This document shows, piece by piece, positions 18,401 to 29,810 of a stretch of 64,000 nucleotides of DNA. Position 1 is the first letter of the stretch; each line of letters begins with the position of its first letter. Location of the stretch: NCBI GenBank assembly GCA_047936785.1, contig CP176394.1; one strand, 5' to 3'. The position numbers were made by a program, and so were the translations under genes. Below the pieces are notes generated by a model. The model ran no database searches and was not told the DNA's origin. It saw only the letters and a program-made list of their open reading frames with translations. The DNA is from Acidaminobacterium chupaoyuni. Its GTDB lineage: Bacteria > Bacillota > Clostridia > Oscillospirales > Butyricicoccaceae.

Positions 18401-18631
18401 ATAGGCATAGCCGGATTTGGGCGCAGCATCATCTCCACCGCGCATATAAGAATCATCTTCCGAATAATACCCCACCCGCACCACTTTCGCGTTTGAGGCA
18501 GCAGTTTGCAGCGGAAAAAGCCCAAACACAATCCCCGCGCAAAGCACCGATGCCGCTATGCGCACAGCAAAAAGTTTTTTTCTTGCGCCGGTATTCCGCG
18601 CCAGATATTTTTTGATTTCGTGTAAACTCAC
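15410..18631 (-). CDS. Hybrid sensor histidine kinase with two periplasmic solute-binding domains (BvgS-like)
   Basis: 1073 residues. An N-terminal signal/membrane segment (about 24-45) is followed by two bacterial solute-binding family 3 domains outside the cell (about 48-270 and 285-520) and a membrane helix near 528-550 (LAVMLLIAVFLIFSFSIVFL). Next come the kinase core with H-box FLSRMSHEIRTPMNAI, N-box NLISNAYKF and G-boxes (DTGCGMS, GGSGLGL), then two receiver domains (around 815-935 with FLDWKMPDMDG; 948-1070 with MDVQMPVMDG). Start is GTG at 18631 behind AGGTG. No response regulator with a DNA-binding domain is adjacent. The ligand is probably an amino acid or similar small molecule, by family. 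Confidence 0.9.
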   Translation of the reverse strand: MSLHEIKKYLARNTGARKKLFAVRIAASVLCAGIVFGLFPLQTAASNAKVVRVGYYSEDDSYMRGGDDAAPKSGYAYDYLQKIASYTGWRYQYVYSDWSDLLNKLENGQVDLLFNVSYTKERAQKMLFAQAAAGKESNYLYTRAKNQTIGSADYDGLNGKAIGVYRADIGEQYMQLIAWLKKYHIQCDVIQYDSSSERNAALENGILDAIVATDAHTDKSWRPIAAIGSSDYYFAVTENRKDLLHDLDDAQARILAESPYYNEELQQKYFSYSVIQQYLTDDEKAWIKQHNQVKVGYVNHYAPYCDTDQSTGAIMGVASTVMDQIGNAYGIHFIAHAYSTYSALYKDFESGKIEVMIPISGDYWLAEQQNYKVTADIADSPMSVVSGDVDMTHLYDCIAVTEDAPLQMPYVKTNFPNAKILKCADMKDCLKAVAEGKASCTVIGNTYLQMQLKNDSELRKLNVSEAKYDMKVTFAVHEDGLTLLSILNKGIASVGEEALGNSFLKYSLQSNKVTFIDMIKDDRLAVMLLIAVFLIFSFSIVFLSINRKHLIEARLAADKANTAKGQFLSRMSHEIRTPMNAIVGLTAIAHHHEKEPEKVNDYLNKIDSSSKVLLSLINDVLDMSAIESGKLKIASIKFDLKTVLNGISAVYYAQCEQKGVVFSMAADLNCEYFVGDSLRINQILLNLISNAYKFTEAGGHIDVLVTQTENQDKTAVSFMVSDTGCGMSQEMLERLFKPFEQESADTARRHGGSGLGLSITKNLVEMMHGTLRVESEQGKGSRFIVELPLQKADAPKEAVRGKLKTLRALVVDDEQYAREYTGSILDRIGLPYDLANSGQQALQLIVKAEQKKKAYQICFLDWKMPDMDGIEVTRKIRSMCGDEALIIIVSAYDVSEVEDAAREAGANLFISKPLFQSTVFDLLLSISGSSAAVKKQQGTEHYDFTGHRVLVAEDNEINREVARGLLEYVHMQADFAGDGKEAIELFSSHPAGTYDAVLMDVQMPVMDGHEAAKAIRALERPDGKTIPIYAMTADAFAEDVGAALASGMDGHIAKPIEPKILYEKLQEAISKAK

Positions 18632-18918
18632 CGTTACACCTGCTTTCTTTTTTGAAGCCCCGCTTCAGCAGTAAAATGGCTTTCATCCTCGAAACAGACA
18701 AAAGTTTTCTATAAAAAATGTGTTTTTCAGGCAAAATACAGCTTCCCTACTCTTGAAGAATAGCATTTCAGTTTGCAAAAGGCAACTTTTTTCACGAATA
18801 TTTTTTGCTTTCTTGCCTTTGCTTTAAGGGCATTTCCTGTTTTTCCCCGTTTTAAAATCCATTATCTGTTTGTATTGAAAGCGCATTTTTTTCTTTATTC
18901 AGGTTGCTTTTTTGCAGT
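18632..18918. other. Gap: no gene seen (kinase upstream region)
   Basis: AT-rich 287-base stretch between the kinase start and the phage remnant. It must hold the kinase promoter; TTGCCT...TAGAAA at 17-base spacing on the minus strand is a weak candidate. Nothing else recognised. Confidence 0.4.
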
Positions 18919-19254
18919 TTACACCATCTGCATTCCGAACGACCATCCACGGATCTTACCATTCTTCGCGAGTTCTATGATATCTTTATCCGTAATCAGC
19001 ACATCAGCGTGCAGGCCAATATTATCCTCATACAGCGTCAGCGTCTTGTCCTCTGTGCTGGCGTAGATGTGTGTGCTGTCGTGGTCAACCGTCACAGAGA
19101 TATCCCCGGCACGATCAATCGCCCCCTGAAATGCCCTCGGCTCGATTTCCTCAATGACCTTTCCATGCGGAGTAATCACCGGGCGGCTCTTTTTCTCTGT
19201 CACATTGACATAGCCGCTGATGTGTGCGCCATCTGCTCGGATTTCAATGTTCAA
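18919..19254 (-). pseudogene. Truncated HK97-type prohead protease (prophage remnant)
   Basis: 111 residues matching the N-terminal half of phage prohead proteases (peptidase U35): GYVNVTEKKSRP, then EEIEPRAFQGAI, then TVDHDSTHIYA with the catalytic His, ending GKIRGWSFGMQMV. Full-length members run 170-200 residues and include the catalytic Ser within or after the GxSFGF region, so the second half is lost. GGAGG lies before the ATG at 19254. No other capsid or terminase genes are near, apart from the two small ORFs upstream, so this is a remnant of a prophage head module. Confidence 0.75.
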
Positions 19255-19331
19255 TACTTTTCACCTCCTGAAAATGGGTATAAAAAAGCGCGGTGTATTG
19301 CTGCACCGTGCTTTCGCTATGTAATTACGGG

Positions 19332-19601
19332 TTACTCGTCGTCCTCATCATCCACGATTTCAAGAGGAGGTAAAATTGATATTTCGTAATTCTCCAAATC
19401 ATGGATCGTGGCGTTCGGATTCTCTTTAATGTACTCCAGAATATCTTCCAAAATACCGTCATCAATCCAGTTTGGGATTATTTGCTTGTCTAACATTTCC
19501 CCAACGCTCTCTGGGATATTAGTTTCCTCCTCATATCTACTTTTGTCCTCAAGTAGATATTTAAGTCTTGATCGAATTTCTTTTTCTGTTTTATTCATCA
19601 T
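19332..19601 (-). CDS. Small acidic protein, possible immunity partner of the phage-linked domain
   Basis: 89 residues, very acidic, ending DDEDDE, predicted mostly helical (EKEIRSRLKYLLEDKSRYEEE). No family recognised with certainty. A GAGGCGG site lies just before the ATG, seven bases after the stop of the upstream ORF, which ends in a small domain attached to a phage head-protein tail. Small acidic proteins in this position are typical immunity or antitoxin partners; that role is an inference from composition and position. There is a second ATG one codon later. Confidence 0.5.
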   Translation of the reverse strand: MMNKTEKEIRSRLKYLLEDKSRYEEETNIPESVGEMLDKQIIPNWIDDGILEDILEYIKENPNATIHDLENYEISILPPLEIVDDEDDE

Positions 19602-19608
19602 TACCGCC

Positions 19609-19905
19609 TCACTTCAACTGCTTCTTTTTTGTGAAGGTATAATCTCCAAACCCGTTCACCTTGAACACATACTTATGATTTCGATTATAGCAAATGTGCA
19701 CCGTCCCAGATTTTAGCTTTGGAAAGTCTGTTGCAATTTGGTGACTCACTCGCGTAGATTCCTTCTTCCCCATGCGCGCAACTGCGTGTTTGGACTTTCC
19801 GCCGCCGGAACCGCCGGTGCTTGCAAATCTTCCGTCTTTGTCACGCGGTTGCGCCCGCTGTTCAGAGCCAAGTGCGTCGCCGTCTGGCAATGCATCCGCG
19901 CCCAT
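19609..19905 (-). CDS. Phage minor head protein C-terminal tail with a toxin-like domain (remnant)
   Basis: 98 residues from the first ATG, but the frame stays open for some ten codons further upstream with phage-like residues, so the real gene was longer and has lost its main body. The linker ALPDGDALG and PRDKDGRFASTGGSGGG is characteristic of the ends of phage minor head / head-morphogenesis proteins. It is followed by a compact basic domain (residues about 40-98, with SHQIATDFPKLKSG and GFGDYTF). Such swapped C-terminal domains on head proteins are often small toxins, with immunity encoded next, which would fit the acidic ORF downstream. Function is inferred. Confidence 0.5.
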   Translation of the reverse strand: MGADALPDGDALGSEQRAQPRDKDGRFASTGGSGGGKSKHAVARMGKKESTRVSHQIATDFPKLKSGTVHICYNRNHKYVFKVNGFGDYTFTKKKQLK

Positions 19906-19966
19906 TTTACTGGCCTTGTTTGTATTCAGCGTGTAAATGATTCAACAAATCAATTGAACCCTGTAC

Positions 19967-20455
19967 CTAAAAATTCATCCGGTTTTCACTGCGCATCTCA
20001 TAATATTTAAACATTTCGTCTTGTCGGATGGCTTGGAAGCCCACTTTTTCAAGCACATGCTGGCTTCGTTTGTTTTTCAAAACAGCATCTGCAAATATAA
20101 CCTTCATGTGCAGCTTTGCAAAAGCATATTCCAAAATAAGCTGTTCCGCTCTTGTGCCGATTCCTTTTCCTTTCACCGTGTCATTCTGAAGGTGTATGCT
20201 AAGCGTGCATTCCCCTTTTTCAGAATTGATATCTTTCAGCAGAATTTCTCCCACAGGGATATTTCCCTCAACGATTGCGAATAAGAGCCGTTTTTTCTCC
20301 AGTTGCTTTTTGAAATATGCATCCGCCCATTCGTCACTATATACAAAGGGCCTATATTGGTTCATTTCCATAAAAGTGTCGGCATCTCTTTCGAATCCGC
20401 GATAATATTGGCGGCACATTTCGTATGACATTGGTATAACGCTTATCTTTGACAT
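19967..20455 (-). CDS. GNAT family N-acetyltransferase
   Basis: 162 residues. The GNAT fold is visible in LLFAIVEGNIPVGEILL (beta strands 2-3) and the acetyl-CoA loop KGKGIGTRAEQLILEYAF at about residues 95-112, followed by NKRSQHVLEKVGFQ. Substrate unknown; similar proteins acetylate antibiotics, ribosomal proteins or small amines. It lies between the phage remnant and the AraC-type regulator, all on the minus strand, with no strong ribosome site visible before the ATG (GGGAT about 14 bases upstream). Confidence 0.82.
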   Translation of the reverse strand: MSKISVIPMSYEMCRQYYRGFERDADTFMEMNQYRPFVYSDEWADAYFKKQLEKKRLLFAIVEGNIPVGEILLKDINSEKGECTLSIHLQNDTVKGKGIGTRAEQLILEYAFAKLHMKVIFADAVLKNKRSQHVLEKVGFQAIRQDEMFKYYEMRSENRMNF

Positions 20456-20617
20456 AAAAAAAGAAATATCCCTTCTATTTTTTCATCGTTCTGAAACACA
20501 TTGCTCCGTCAAATTTCTGACTTATAAAAGGAAAAGGGTTGCTTTTTTATTTTTTGCGTCTTGCCTCAGCAGACCATTTGTATCAACTGATTTGAATTGA
20601 AAGCAAAAGAAAGCTTT

Positions 20618-21475
20618 TCATTTCTTCTCAATGGGGATCCAAATTTCGCTGTAATATTTTTCATCTTGCGTGCCTTTTTCGTAATCATGGGGATCGGTAT
20701 AATATTCGATATTGTAGCCTCCGGCAATCTGATACTCCATGCAATTCGGCAGCCATTCCGAAAAGATTTTGGTGTTAACATCCTGCAACGCTTTCGGCAT
20801 TGAACCCACGCAGGGAAATATCGCCCATGTATGGCGAGGAATTTCAAAAATTTTAAATTCATCGGGCAAATTCTTTTCTGCATCGTAATCATCCGCGATC
20901 AAATATTGGAATTCTTGACCGTTTTGGCTCTCTTCAATGCACACACCATATGTGCCGCAGATATCATTTCCCTTTCCCATTTGATAATGCTGCGCCCAAA
21001 ACGCAGGAATCTCTTTATATGCGGTTTCGCTATTAAATGTTTTCGATGCGCCAATCACTTGAAACGCTTCTTTCTCAATAATTTTATAATCCATAATATA
21101 ACCGCCTTCCAGCAAAAACTTGAGCTTTAACGGTGCAAACACTTTAATTGTTTGACCATTCTTTCTTACCCCTGTGGGAGTTGAACCATGAAAGCGCGTA
21201 AATGCTTTTGTGAAACTATCCGGAGAATCATATCTATATTTCATTGCAATATCAATGATTTTTTCGTCCGTTGTCAGCAAATCATTCCCCGCAGCAGCCA
21301 ATCTGCGGTTGCGAATATACTCTCCCACCGTGAATCCACAAAGCAGGCTGAAAGCTTTTTGAAAATAAAAGGGCGATATCAATGCTTTCGCCGCGATGTC
21401 TTCCATTTTCAGATCATCTTCCAAACCATTTTCGATATACTTGATTGCTTCACGCATACTTTCTATCCAATTCAC
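20618..21475 (-). CDS. AraC family regulator with GyrI-like effector-binding domain
   Basis: 285 residues. Residues 1-110 hold two helix-turn-helix motifs of the AraC type (MEDIAAKALISPFYFQKAF and IDIAMKYRYDSPDSFTKAF). Residues 125-285 form a GyrI-like small-molecule-binding domain (YKIIEKEAFQVIGAS ... WAIFPCVGSMPKALQ ... YSEIWIPIEKK). This Rob/BmrR-type layout usually senses drugs or other hydrophobic compounds and turns on efflux or detoxification genes. The start is GTG at 21475, with GGAGG 8 bases upstream. No obvious target gene is adjacent; the nearest is the GNAT gene. Confidence 0.88.
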   Translation of the reverse strand: MNWIESMREAIKYIENGLEDDLKMEDIAAKALISPFYFQKAFSLLCGFTVGEYIRNRRLAAAGNDLLTTDEKIIDIAMKYRYDSPDSFTKAFTRFHGSTPTGVRKNGQTIKVFAPLKLKFLLEGGYIMDYKIIEKEAFQVIGASKTFNSETAYKEIPAFWAQHYQMGKGNDICGTYGVCIEESQNGQEFQYLIADDYDAEKNLPDEFKIFEIPRHTWAIFPCVGSMPKALQDVNTKIFSEWLPNCMEYQIAGGYNIEYYTDPHDYEKGTQDEKYYSEIWIPIEKK

Positions 21476-22212
21476 GAATTGAACCTCCTTTCTGCTTTTA
21501 TTGTAGCAGTTCCATATTCTTCATACCTGCTATTTCCTGCTCTGATCTGTCCGTAAAAATAATCCGCATGCTGTTTCTCAAAATCCCAAATGTGTTATCC
21601 TCATCAAAATCCTCGTTGCAGGTATTTTCTATGAATATGGCTATTACGAAATGTACCAAAGTTTTTCAGGAACATTTTTTGCAAGAGGTTTTTCTTCATG
21701 ATTGTGATGATAACAATATATCCTCACGACCGCTGCATGCGCATTCTGTTATGATCTGTTGCCACATTTCCCCATATCAGCCAATATTCTTCAGCAGGAT
21801 GATTGCATATTCTCTTAACTTTTTTGCTTACAGATATACTATTATCATGAGAAGCGTTGCCTGGGGAATCAGTCACAGCATTTTTTCTCCAGCATACTTT
21901 TGTTTTTCATACCTTTTTCATACCTTTTAGATTTATCATATCATAATAAACTCAACTCTGCCCTTTTTTTCATTTCAGTGACGATATTTCGCTTGATTTC
22001 CACTCTTTCTCAGCAAATGCCTTCTTTTTCACAATTAGAACTCAATAAACGCCCTGATTCTTCCGCGTTCCGACTGTTTTAACGCCTTATCCGCTGCAAA
22101 ACAAAGCATTCATCTTGGTATAAATATAATGAATAAAAGCTGGGAAAGCAAAAGAATTTAAGAAAAACAAAGCAAAACCGCAAAACCTTTTTCATCCCAT
22201 CAAAAAGCATAG
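21476..22212. other. AT-rich gap with no intact gene
   Basis: About 740 bases between the AraC-type gene and the rRNA-operon terminator, clearly richer in A+T than the surroundings. Minus-strand translation near 21700-21830 gives a broken protein-like stretch (LREYAIILLKNIG, stop, YGEMWQQIITECA), which suggests a decayed gene I cannot identify. No RNA gene recognised. Confidence 0.35.
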
Positions 22213-22274
22213 AAAAAACCACAACGGCATGATTTCAGTTAATATTTCTATCAACCCGAACCATGCCGTTGTGG
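22213..22274 (-). terminator. Terminator of the rRNA/tRNA operon
   Basis: On the minus strand CCACAACGGCATG (22274-22262) pairs with CATGCCGTTGTGG (22231-22219) across a 30-base loop and is followed by six Ts, just after tRNA-Ser. Confidence 0.85.
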
Positions 22275-22281
22275 ATACATT

Positions 22282-22373
22282 TGGCGGAGAGAGAGGGATT
22301 CGAACCCTCGAGACGCTATTAACGCCTACACGATTTCCAATCGTGCGCCTTCGGCCAGCTCAGCCATCTCTCC
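22282..22373 (-). tRNA. tRNA-Ser (GGA)
   Basis: Class II tRNA with a long variable arm, GGA anticodon in CGATTGGAAATCG, TTCGAATC T-loop and encoded CCA end. Last gene of the rRNA operon. Confidence 0.95.
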
Positions 22374-22459
22374 AAATCTATTCAGTTAAACATCGCTTAA
22401 ACAGTATAACAAACATTATGACCCGCGGTCAACACTTTTTTCACATTTTCGCAAATTTA

Positions 22460-22536
22460 TGGTGGGCCTTCAGGGACTCGAACCCGGGACCGTCCGGTTA
22501 TGAGCCGGATGCTCTAACCAACTGAGCTAAAGGCCC
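22460..22536 (-). tRNA. tRNA with CAT anticodon, probably tRNA-Ile2
   Basis: 77 bases with encoded CCA; anticodon CAT in CGGCTCATAACCG. The acceptor and D-arm (GGGCCTTTAGCTCAG) resemble the lysidine-modified tRNA-Ile2 of Bacillus more than the elongator tRNA-Met, which is present at 61134. Assignment between Ile2 and Met is by similarity only. Confidence 0.85.
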
Positions 22537-22559
22537 ATTTTACGCCTGAAAATAAATCA

Positions 22560-22585
22560 GCCGCCGCACTTTCCCATGCGGCGGC
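22560..22585. other. Hairpin between tRNA-Asn and the CAT tRNA
   Basis: Perfect 9-bp arms GCCGCCGCA and TGCGGCGGC with an 8-base loop. On the transcribed strand no strong T-run follows, so it is more likely a processing hairpin than a terminator. Confidence 0.5.
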
Positions 22586-22590
22586 TTCTT

Positions 22591-22666
22591 TGGCTCCTCC
22601 TGTCTGGCTCGAACAGACGACCCTGCGGTTAACAGCCGCATGCTCTACCGACTGAGCTAAGGAGGA
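22591..22666 (-). tRNA. tRNA-Asn (GTT)
   Basis: 76 bases, anticodon GTT in GGCTGTTAACC, standard GTTCGAGCC T-loop, encoded CCA end; directly after 5S rRNA. Confidence 0.95.
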
Positions 22667-22677
22667 ATATACACAGA

Positions 22678-22793
22678 GTAAGCGCCATCCTACTTTCCCG
22701 GGCCGTCTCCAGCCAAGTATCATCGGCACTGGTGAGCTTAACTTCTGTGTTCGAAATGGGAACAGGTGGACCCTCACCGTTATCAGCACTTAC
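22678..22793 (-). rRNA. rrf: 5S ribosomal RNA
   Basis: About 116 bases, ends paired (GTAAGTGCT / AGCGCTTAC), with the conserved CCCATTTCGAACACAGAAG loop. It follows 23S by about 90 bases. Confidence 0.93.
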
Positions 22794-22881
22794 TTTGCGT
22801 CTATTCTATTGTGCACAAAAGCACAATGAAAACTGAACAAAGGGAAGAAAGAATGGGAGAAACGAGGTTACCTAATAATTT

Positions 22882-25727
<2,846 letters not shown>

Positions 25728-25915
25728 CTTGGTTCTCATTGATTTTTTCAAGAATTATTATGGCAACCTCCGGCATTTGTTGTAATTTGTATTACCCTTT
25801 GCCAAAACAGAAAAACCTTTAAATTTTGTCCATTTAAATGTCTTCTCTATCGTTGCTCTTATCTTTCATCTTTATCTTTGTTCAGTTTTCAATGTACTTT
25901 TGCGGCCTTTCGGCC

Positions 25916-25991
25916 TGGTGGAGATGAACAGAATCGAACTGTCGACCCCCTGCTTGCAAGGCAGGTGCTCTCCCAGCTGAGCTACACCCCC
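25916..25991 (-). tRNA. tRNA-Ala (TGC)
   Basis: 76 bases in the 16S-23S spacer, anticodon TGC in CCTTGCAAGC, GTTCGATTC T-loop, encoded CCA. Confidence 0.95.
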
Positions 25992-26052
25992 AGATTGTTA
26001 AAGCGATCTGTCGTTCTCACACCCTCGCTCCCCATCCCCTATTCCTAAGGTT

Positions 26053-26129
26053 TGGTGGGCTCAAGTGGACTCGAACCACCGACCTCGCGCTTATCAGGCG
26101 CGCGCTCTAACCGCCTGAGCTATGAGCCC
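26053..26129 (-). tRNA. tRNA-Ile (GAT)
   Basis: 77 bases in the 16S-23S spacer upstream of tRNA-Ala, anticodon GAT in CCTGATAAGC, encoded CCA. The Ile-Ala spacer pair is standard. Confidence 0.95.
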
Positions 26130-26258
26130 ATTGAGTTGCTCTACTTTGCTCGCTTCGAGTATGCTTAGCACACTCTAAATTAAACAACACCTAATCTGCT
26201 GAGTTACCTTGATTCTCTGACCTCGGATTCCACAGCTCTGTTTCAAGCTGTTTGGTCT

Positions 26259-27796
<1,538 letters not shown>

Positions 27797-27999
27797 ATTT
27801 ATCATCAAGCGCCGAAGCGCTTCATGTCGTTTTAGAGCTTTGTCTTAGCTATATCTTTTTACTGTTTAAAAGAGATCTTTTAAACTCATTAAAATCTTCA
27901 GGGTCCTCTTTTTCATTTCGGCGTTGTTTAATTTACAATGTGCTAATTCTTTGTTTCGCTCCGTTTCCGAAAGACAAGCTTTCGTTACGGTGCTTTGTT

Positions 28000-28028
28000 A
28001 TTCTACCAAAGTCTTTCGAGTTTGTCAA
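28000..28028 (-). promoter_or_regulatory. rRNA operon promoter, proximal
   Basis: Minus strand: TTGACA (28023-28028), 17-base spacer ending in TTTGG, then TAGAAT (28000-28005). Confidence 0.85.
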
Positions 28029-28130
28029 GCACTTTTTCATTTTTTCTTTCCGGCGTTTTCGCCGTCAGATCCATGTTTCCGCGCTTTTCTTCTCTTTTTC
28101 TTCGGCTGCCTTTTTGAAAGGCGCTTGATT

Positions 28131-28159
28131 ATCTTACCAAACTGCCGGCCGTTTGTCAA
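28131..28159 (-). promoter_or_regulatory. rRNA operon promoter, middle
   Basis: Minus strand: TTGACA (28154-28159), 17-base spacer ending in TTTGG, then TAAGAT (28131-28136). Confidence 0.82.
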
Positions 28160-28272
28160 CACCTTTTTTTCGAAGCTCACTGTCGCATTCTCCATGCCGT
28201 TAAGCCCGCGAAGCAAAGGATGCTTCCTGCCAAACTCGCTTTTCGTTTGTGCCGCTCAGAAGCAGCTTTGTT

Positions 28273-28301
28273 AGAATACCATACCGCATCCCCGTTGTCA
28301 A
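28273..28301 (-). promoter_or_regulatory. rRNA operon promoter, distal
   Basis: Minus strand: TTGACA (28296-28301), 17-base spacer ending in TATGG, then TATTCT (28273-28278). Promoters of this tandem set are 131-142 bases apart. Confidence 0.82.
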
Positions 28302-28348
28302 CGCTTTTTTTGCTTTTCTTCCTTTTTTCTTCAAATTACTTTTTTCTC

Positions 28349-28377
28349 TTGTTGCCTGTCTATTCTTTTGCTATAAT
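28349..28377 (+). promoter_or_regulatory. Promoter of the chrA pair
   Basis: TTGTTG (28349-28354), 17-base spacer, perfect TATAAT (28372-28377), upstream of the CHR transporter genes and divergent from the rRNA promoters. Confidence 0.6.
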
Positions 28378-28490
28378 TCATATGCCATCGTAAAGGTGCT
28401 TGACTTTGTTTTTGTGCCTTCCACTGTTTTTATGATGTTATATTATATATATATGAGTGGGATGACAATATTTTGAATGGAGGTCCTATT

Positions 28491-29048
28491 TTGAAAGAAC
28501 TGCTAACCCTTTATTGCGCATTTTTTCGTATCGGAGCCTTGACCTTTGGCGGCGGCTATGCCATGATGCCCATGCTTCAAAAAGAAGTCATTGAAAAATA
28601 CCGTTGGGCGACCGAAGAAGAAGTCATGGATTACTATGCGGTGGGCCAGTGTCTGCCCGGCGTGATCGCGGTAAACACCTCGCTGTTCATCGGCAATAAG
28701 GTGCGCGGCGTGGTCGGCGGCATCGTTGCGGCGCTGGGCGTTGTTTCTCCCAGCTTTCTCATCATCGCGCTGATTGCGGCATTCCTCAGCAATTTTGCCG
28801 ATTTGCCTGTGGTTGTCCATGCGTTCGCCGGTATTCGTGTTGGCGTTTGCGCCCTGATCTTAAGCGCTATCATTAAAATGTGGAAGAAAGGCGTGATTGA
28901 TGTTCCCACCTTCTGCATTTTTGCAGCAGTATTTGTCAGCACCCTCTTTACCGATATTTCCACCATTCTGGTCGTTGTGCTGGCCGGTGTGATCGGCGTG
29001 ATCCTGGGCGCCGTTAGAAATCATAAGAAAGGGGCCGACACCAAATGA
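28491..29048 (+). CDS. chrA: CHR family half-transporter, first subunit
   Basis: 185 residues, one copy of the CHR domain with about six membrane segments. Signature: FRIGALTFGGGYAMMPMLQKEV near the N-terminus and VGQCLPGVIAVNTSLFIGNK (PGP-like loop). Members export chromate in proteobacteria; in Clostridia the natural substrate is not established. The TTG at 28491 is the likely start because GGAGG lies 7 bases upstream; an in-frame TTG at 28473 would put the ribosome site inside the gene. It overlaps the second half-transporter gene by ATGA, so the two are translated together and presumably form a heterodimer. Confidence 0.88.
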   Translation: MKELLTLYCAFFRIGALTFGGGYAMMPMLQKEVIEKYRWATEEEVMDYYAVGQCLPGVIAVNTSLFIGNKVRGVVGGIVAALGVVSPSFLIIALIAAFLSNFADLPVVVHAFAGIRVGVCALILSAIIKMWKKGVIDVPTFCIFAAVFVSTLFTDISTILVVVLAGVIGVILGAVRNHKKGADTK

Positions 29049-29611
29049 TCTACCTTCAAATTTTCATCGAGTTTTTCAAAACCGGGCTTTTCGCCATCGG
29101 CGGCGGTCTTGCCACCCTCCCTTTTCTTTATGATATCGCCGAAAAATTCCCCGCGTGGTATTCCACAGCCGATCTTGCCAATATGATCGCTGTTTCCGAA
29201 TCGACCCCCGGCCCCATCGGCATCAATATGGCTACCTTTGCCGGATATCAGGCCAGCGGCGTTCTCGGTTCTTTTGTTGCCACCATGGCGGTGGTGCTGC
29301 CTTCGATGATCATTGTTCTGATCGTGGCCCGCTTCCTGGAAAAATTCAATAATCATCCCGTGGTTCAGAGTGTATTTTACGGTCTGCGCCCTGCCGTCTG
29401 CGGTTTGATCGCCACTGCCGGCGCTCAGGTCGTCAAAATCTCTTTGCTCAACACCGAGCGTTTTGAAGCCTCGCGCCGCATTCTCGATTTATTCAGCTGG
29501 AAAGCCATGCTGCTTTTCGTGATCCTTTATTTGGGTATCACAAAAACAAAAAAACACCCCGTCTGGTTTTTGGCCATCGGCGCGGTCGTCGGTATTCTTT
29601 TCAAATTTTAA
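29045..29611 (+). CDS. chrA: CHR family half-transporter, second subunit
   Basis: 188 residues, a second single-domain CHR protein. Signature: FFKTGLFAIGGGLATLPFLYDIAEK and SESTPGPIGINMATFAGYQ, the conserved TPGPIG loop. Several membrane segments follow (LGSFVATMAVVLPSMIIVLIVA, etc.). It begins inside the stop codon of the first half-transporter. Short-chain CHR pairs of this kind insert in opposite orientation and act as heterodimers in Bacillus; the same is inferred here. A terminator follows. Confidence 0.88.
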   Translation: MIYLQIFIEFFKTGLFAIGGGLATLPFLYDIAEKFPAWYSTADLANMIAVSESTPGPIGINMATFAGYQASGVLGSFVATMAVVLPSMIIVLIVARFLEKFNNHPVVQSVFYGLRPAVCGLIATAGAQVVKISLLNTERFEASRRILDLFSWKAMLLFVILYLGITKTKKHPVWFLAIGAVVGILFKF

Positions 29612-29633
29612 TAATGTTTTTTCTGTCTTTTTC

Positions 29634-29675
29634 AAGCTGCTTTGCGGGCCTTTCCTCCGTAAGGCAGCTTTTCTT
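29634..29675 (+). terminator. Terminator after the chrA pair
   Basis: Arms AAGCTGCTTTGCGG (29634-29647) and CCGTAAGGCAGCTT (29657-29670) pair with two wobbles and run into a T-rich stretch. Confidence 0.75.
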
Positions 29676-29722
29676 ATGGCTTTTTCACAAAAGAACCGAA
29701 CCAACATTTTCTCTATTTGCCA

Positions 29723-29751
29723 TTGTGTTTTGCTTTCAGCCTTGTTATAGT
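29723..29751 (+). promoter_or_regulatory. Candidate promoter of the amidohydrolase gene
   Basis: TTGTGT (29723-29728) and TATAGT (29746-29751) at 17-base spacing, 60 bases before the start codon. Confidence 0.5.
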
Positions 29752-29810
29752 ATATTTAACTTGTTTCATCGCTTAACAACTTATGATGAAACCAAAAAGG
29801 AGTCTGAATT

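Noticed and set aside
21445..21930. A 161-codon plus-strand open frame
   Set aside because: No ribosome site, starts inside the AraC-type gene on the other strand, and has no protein-like composition or known motif.
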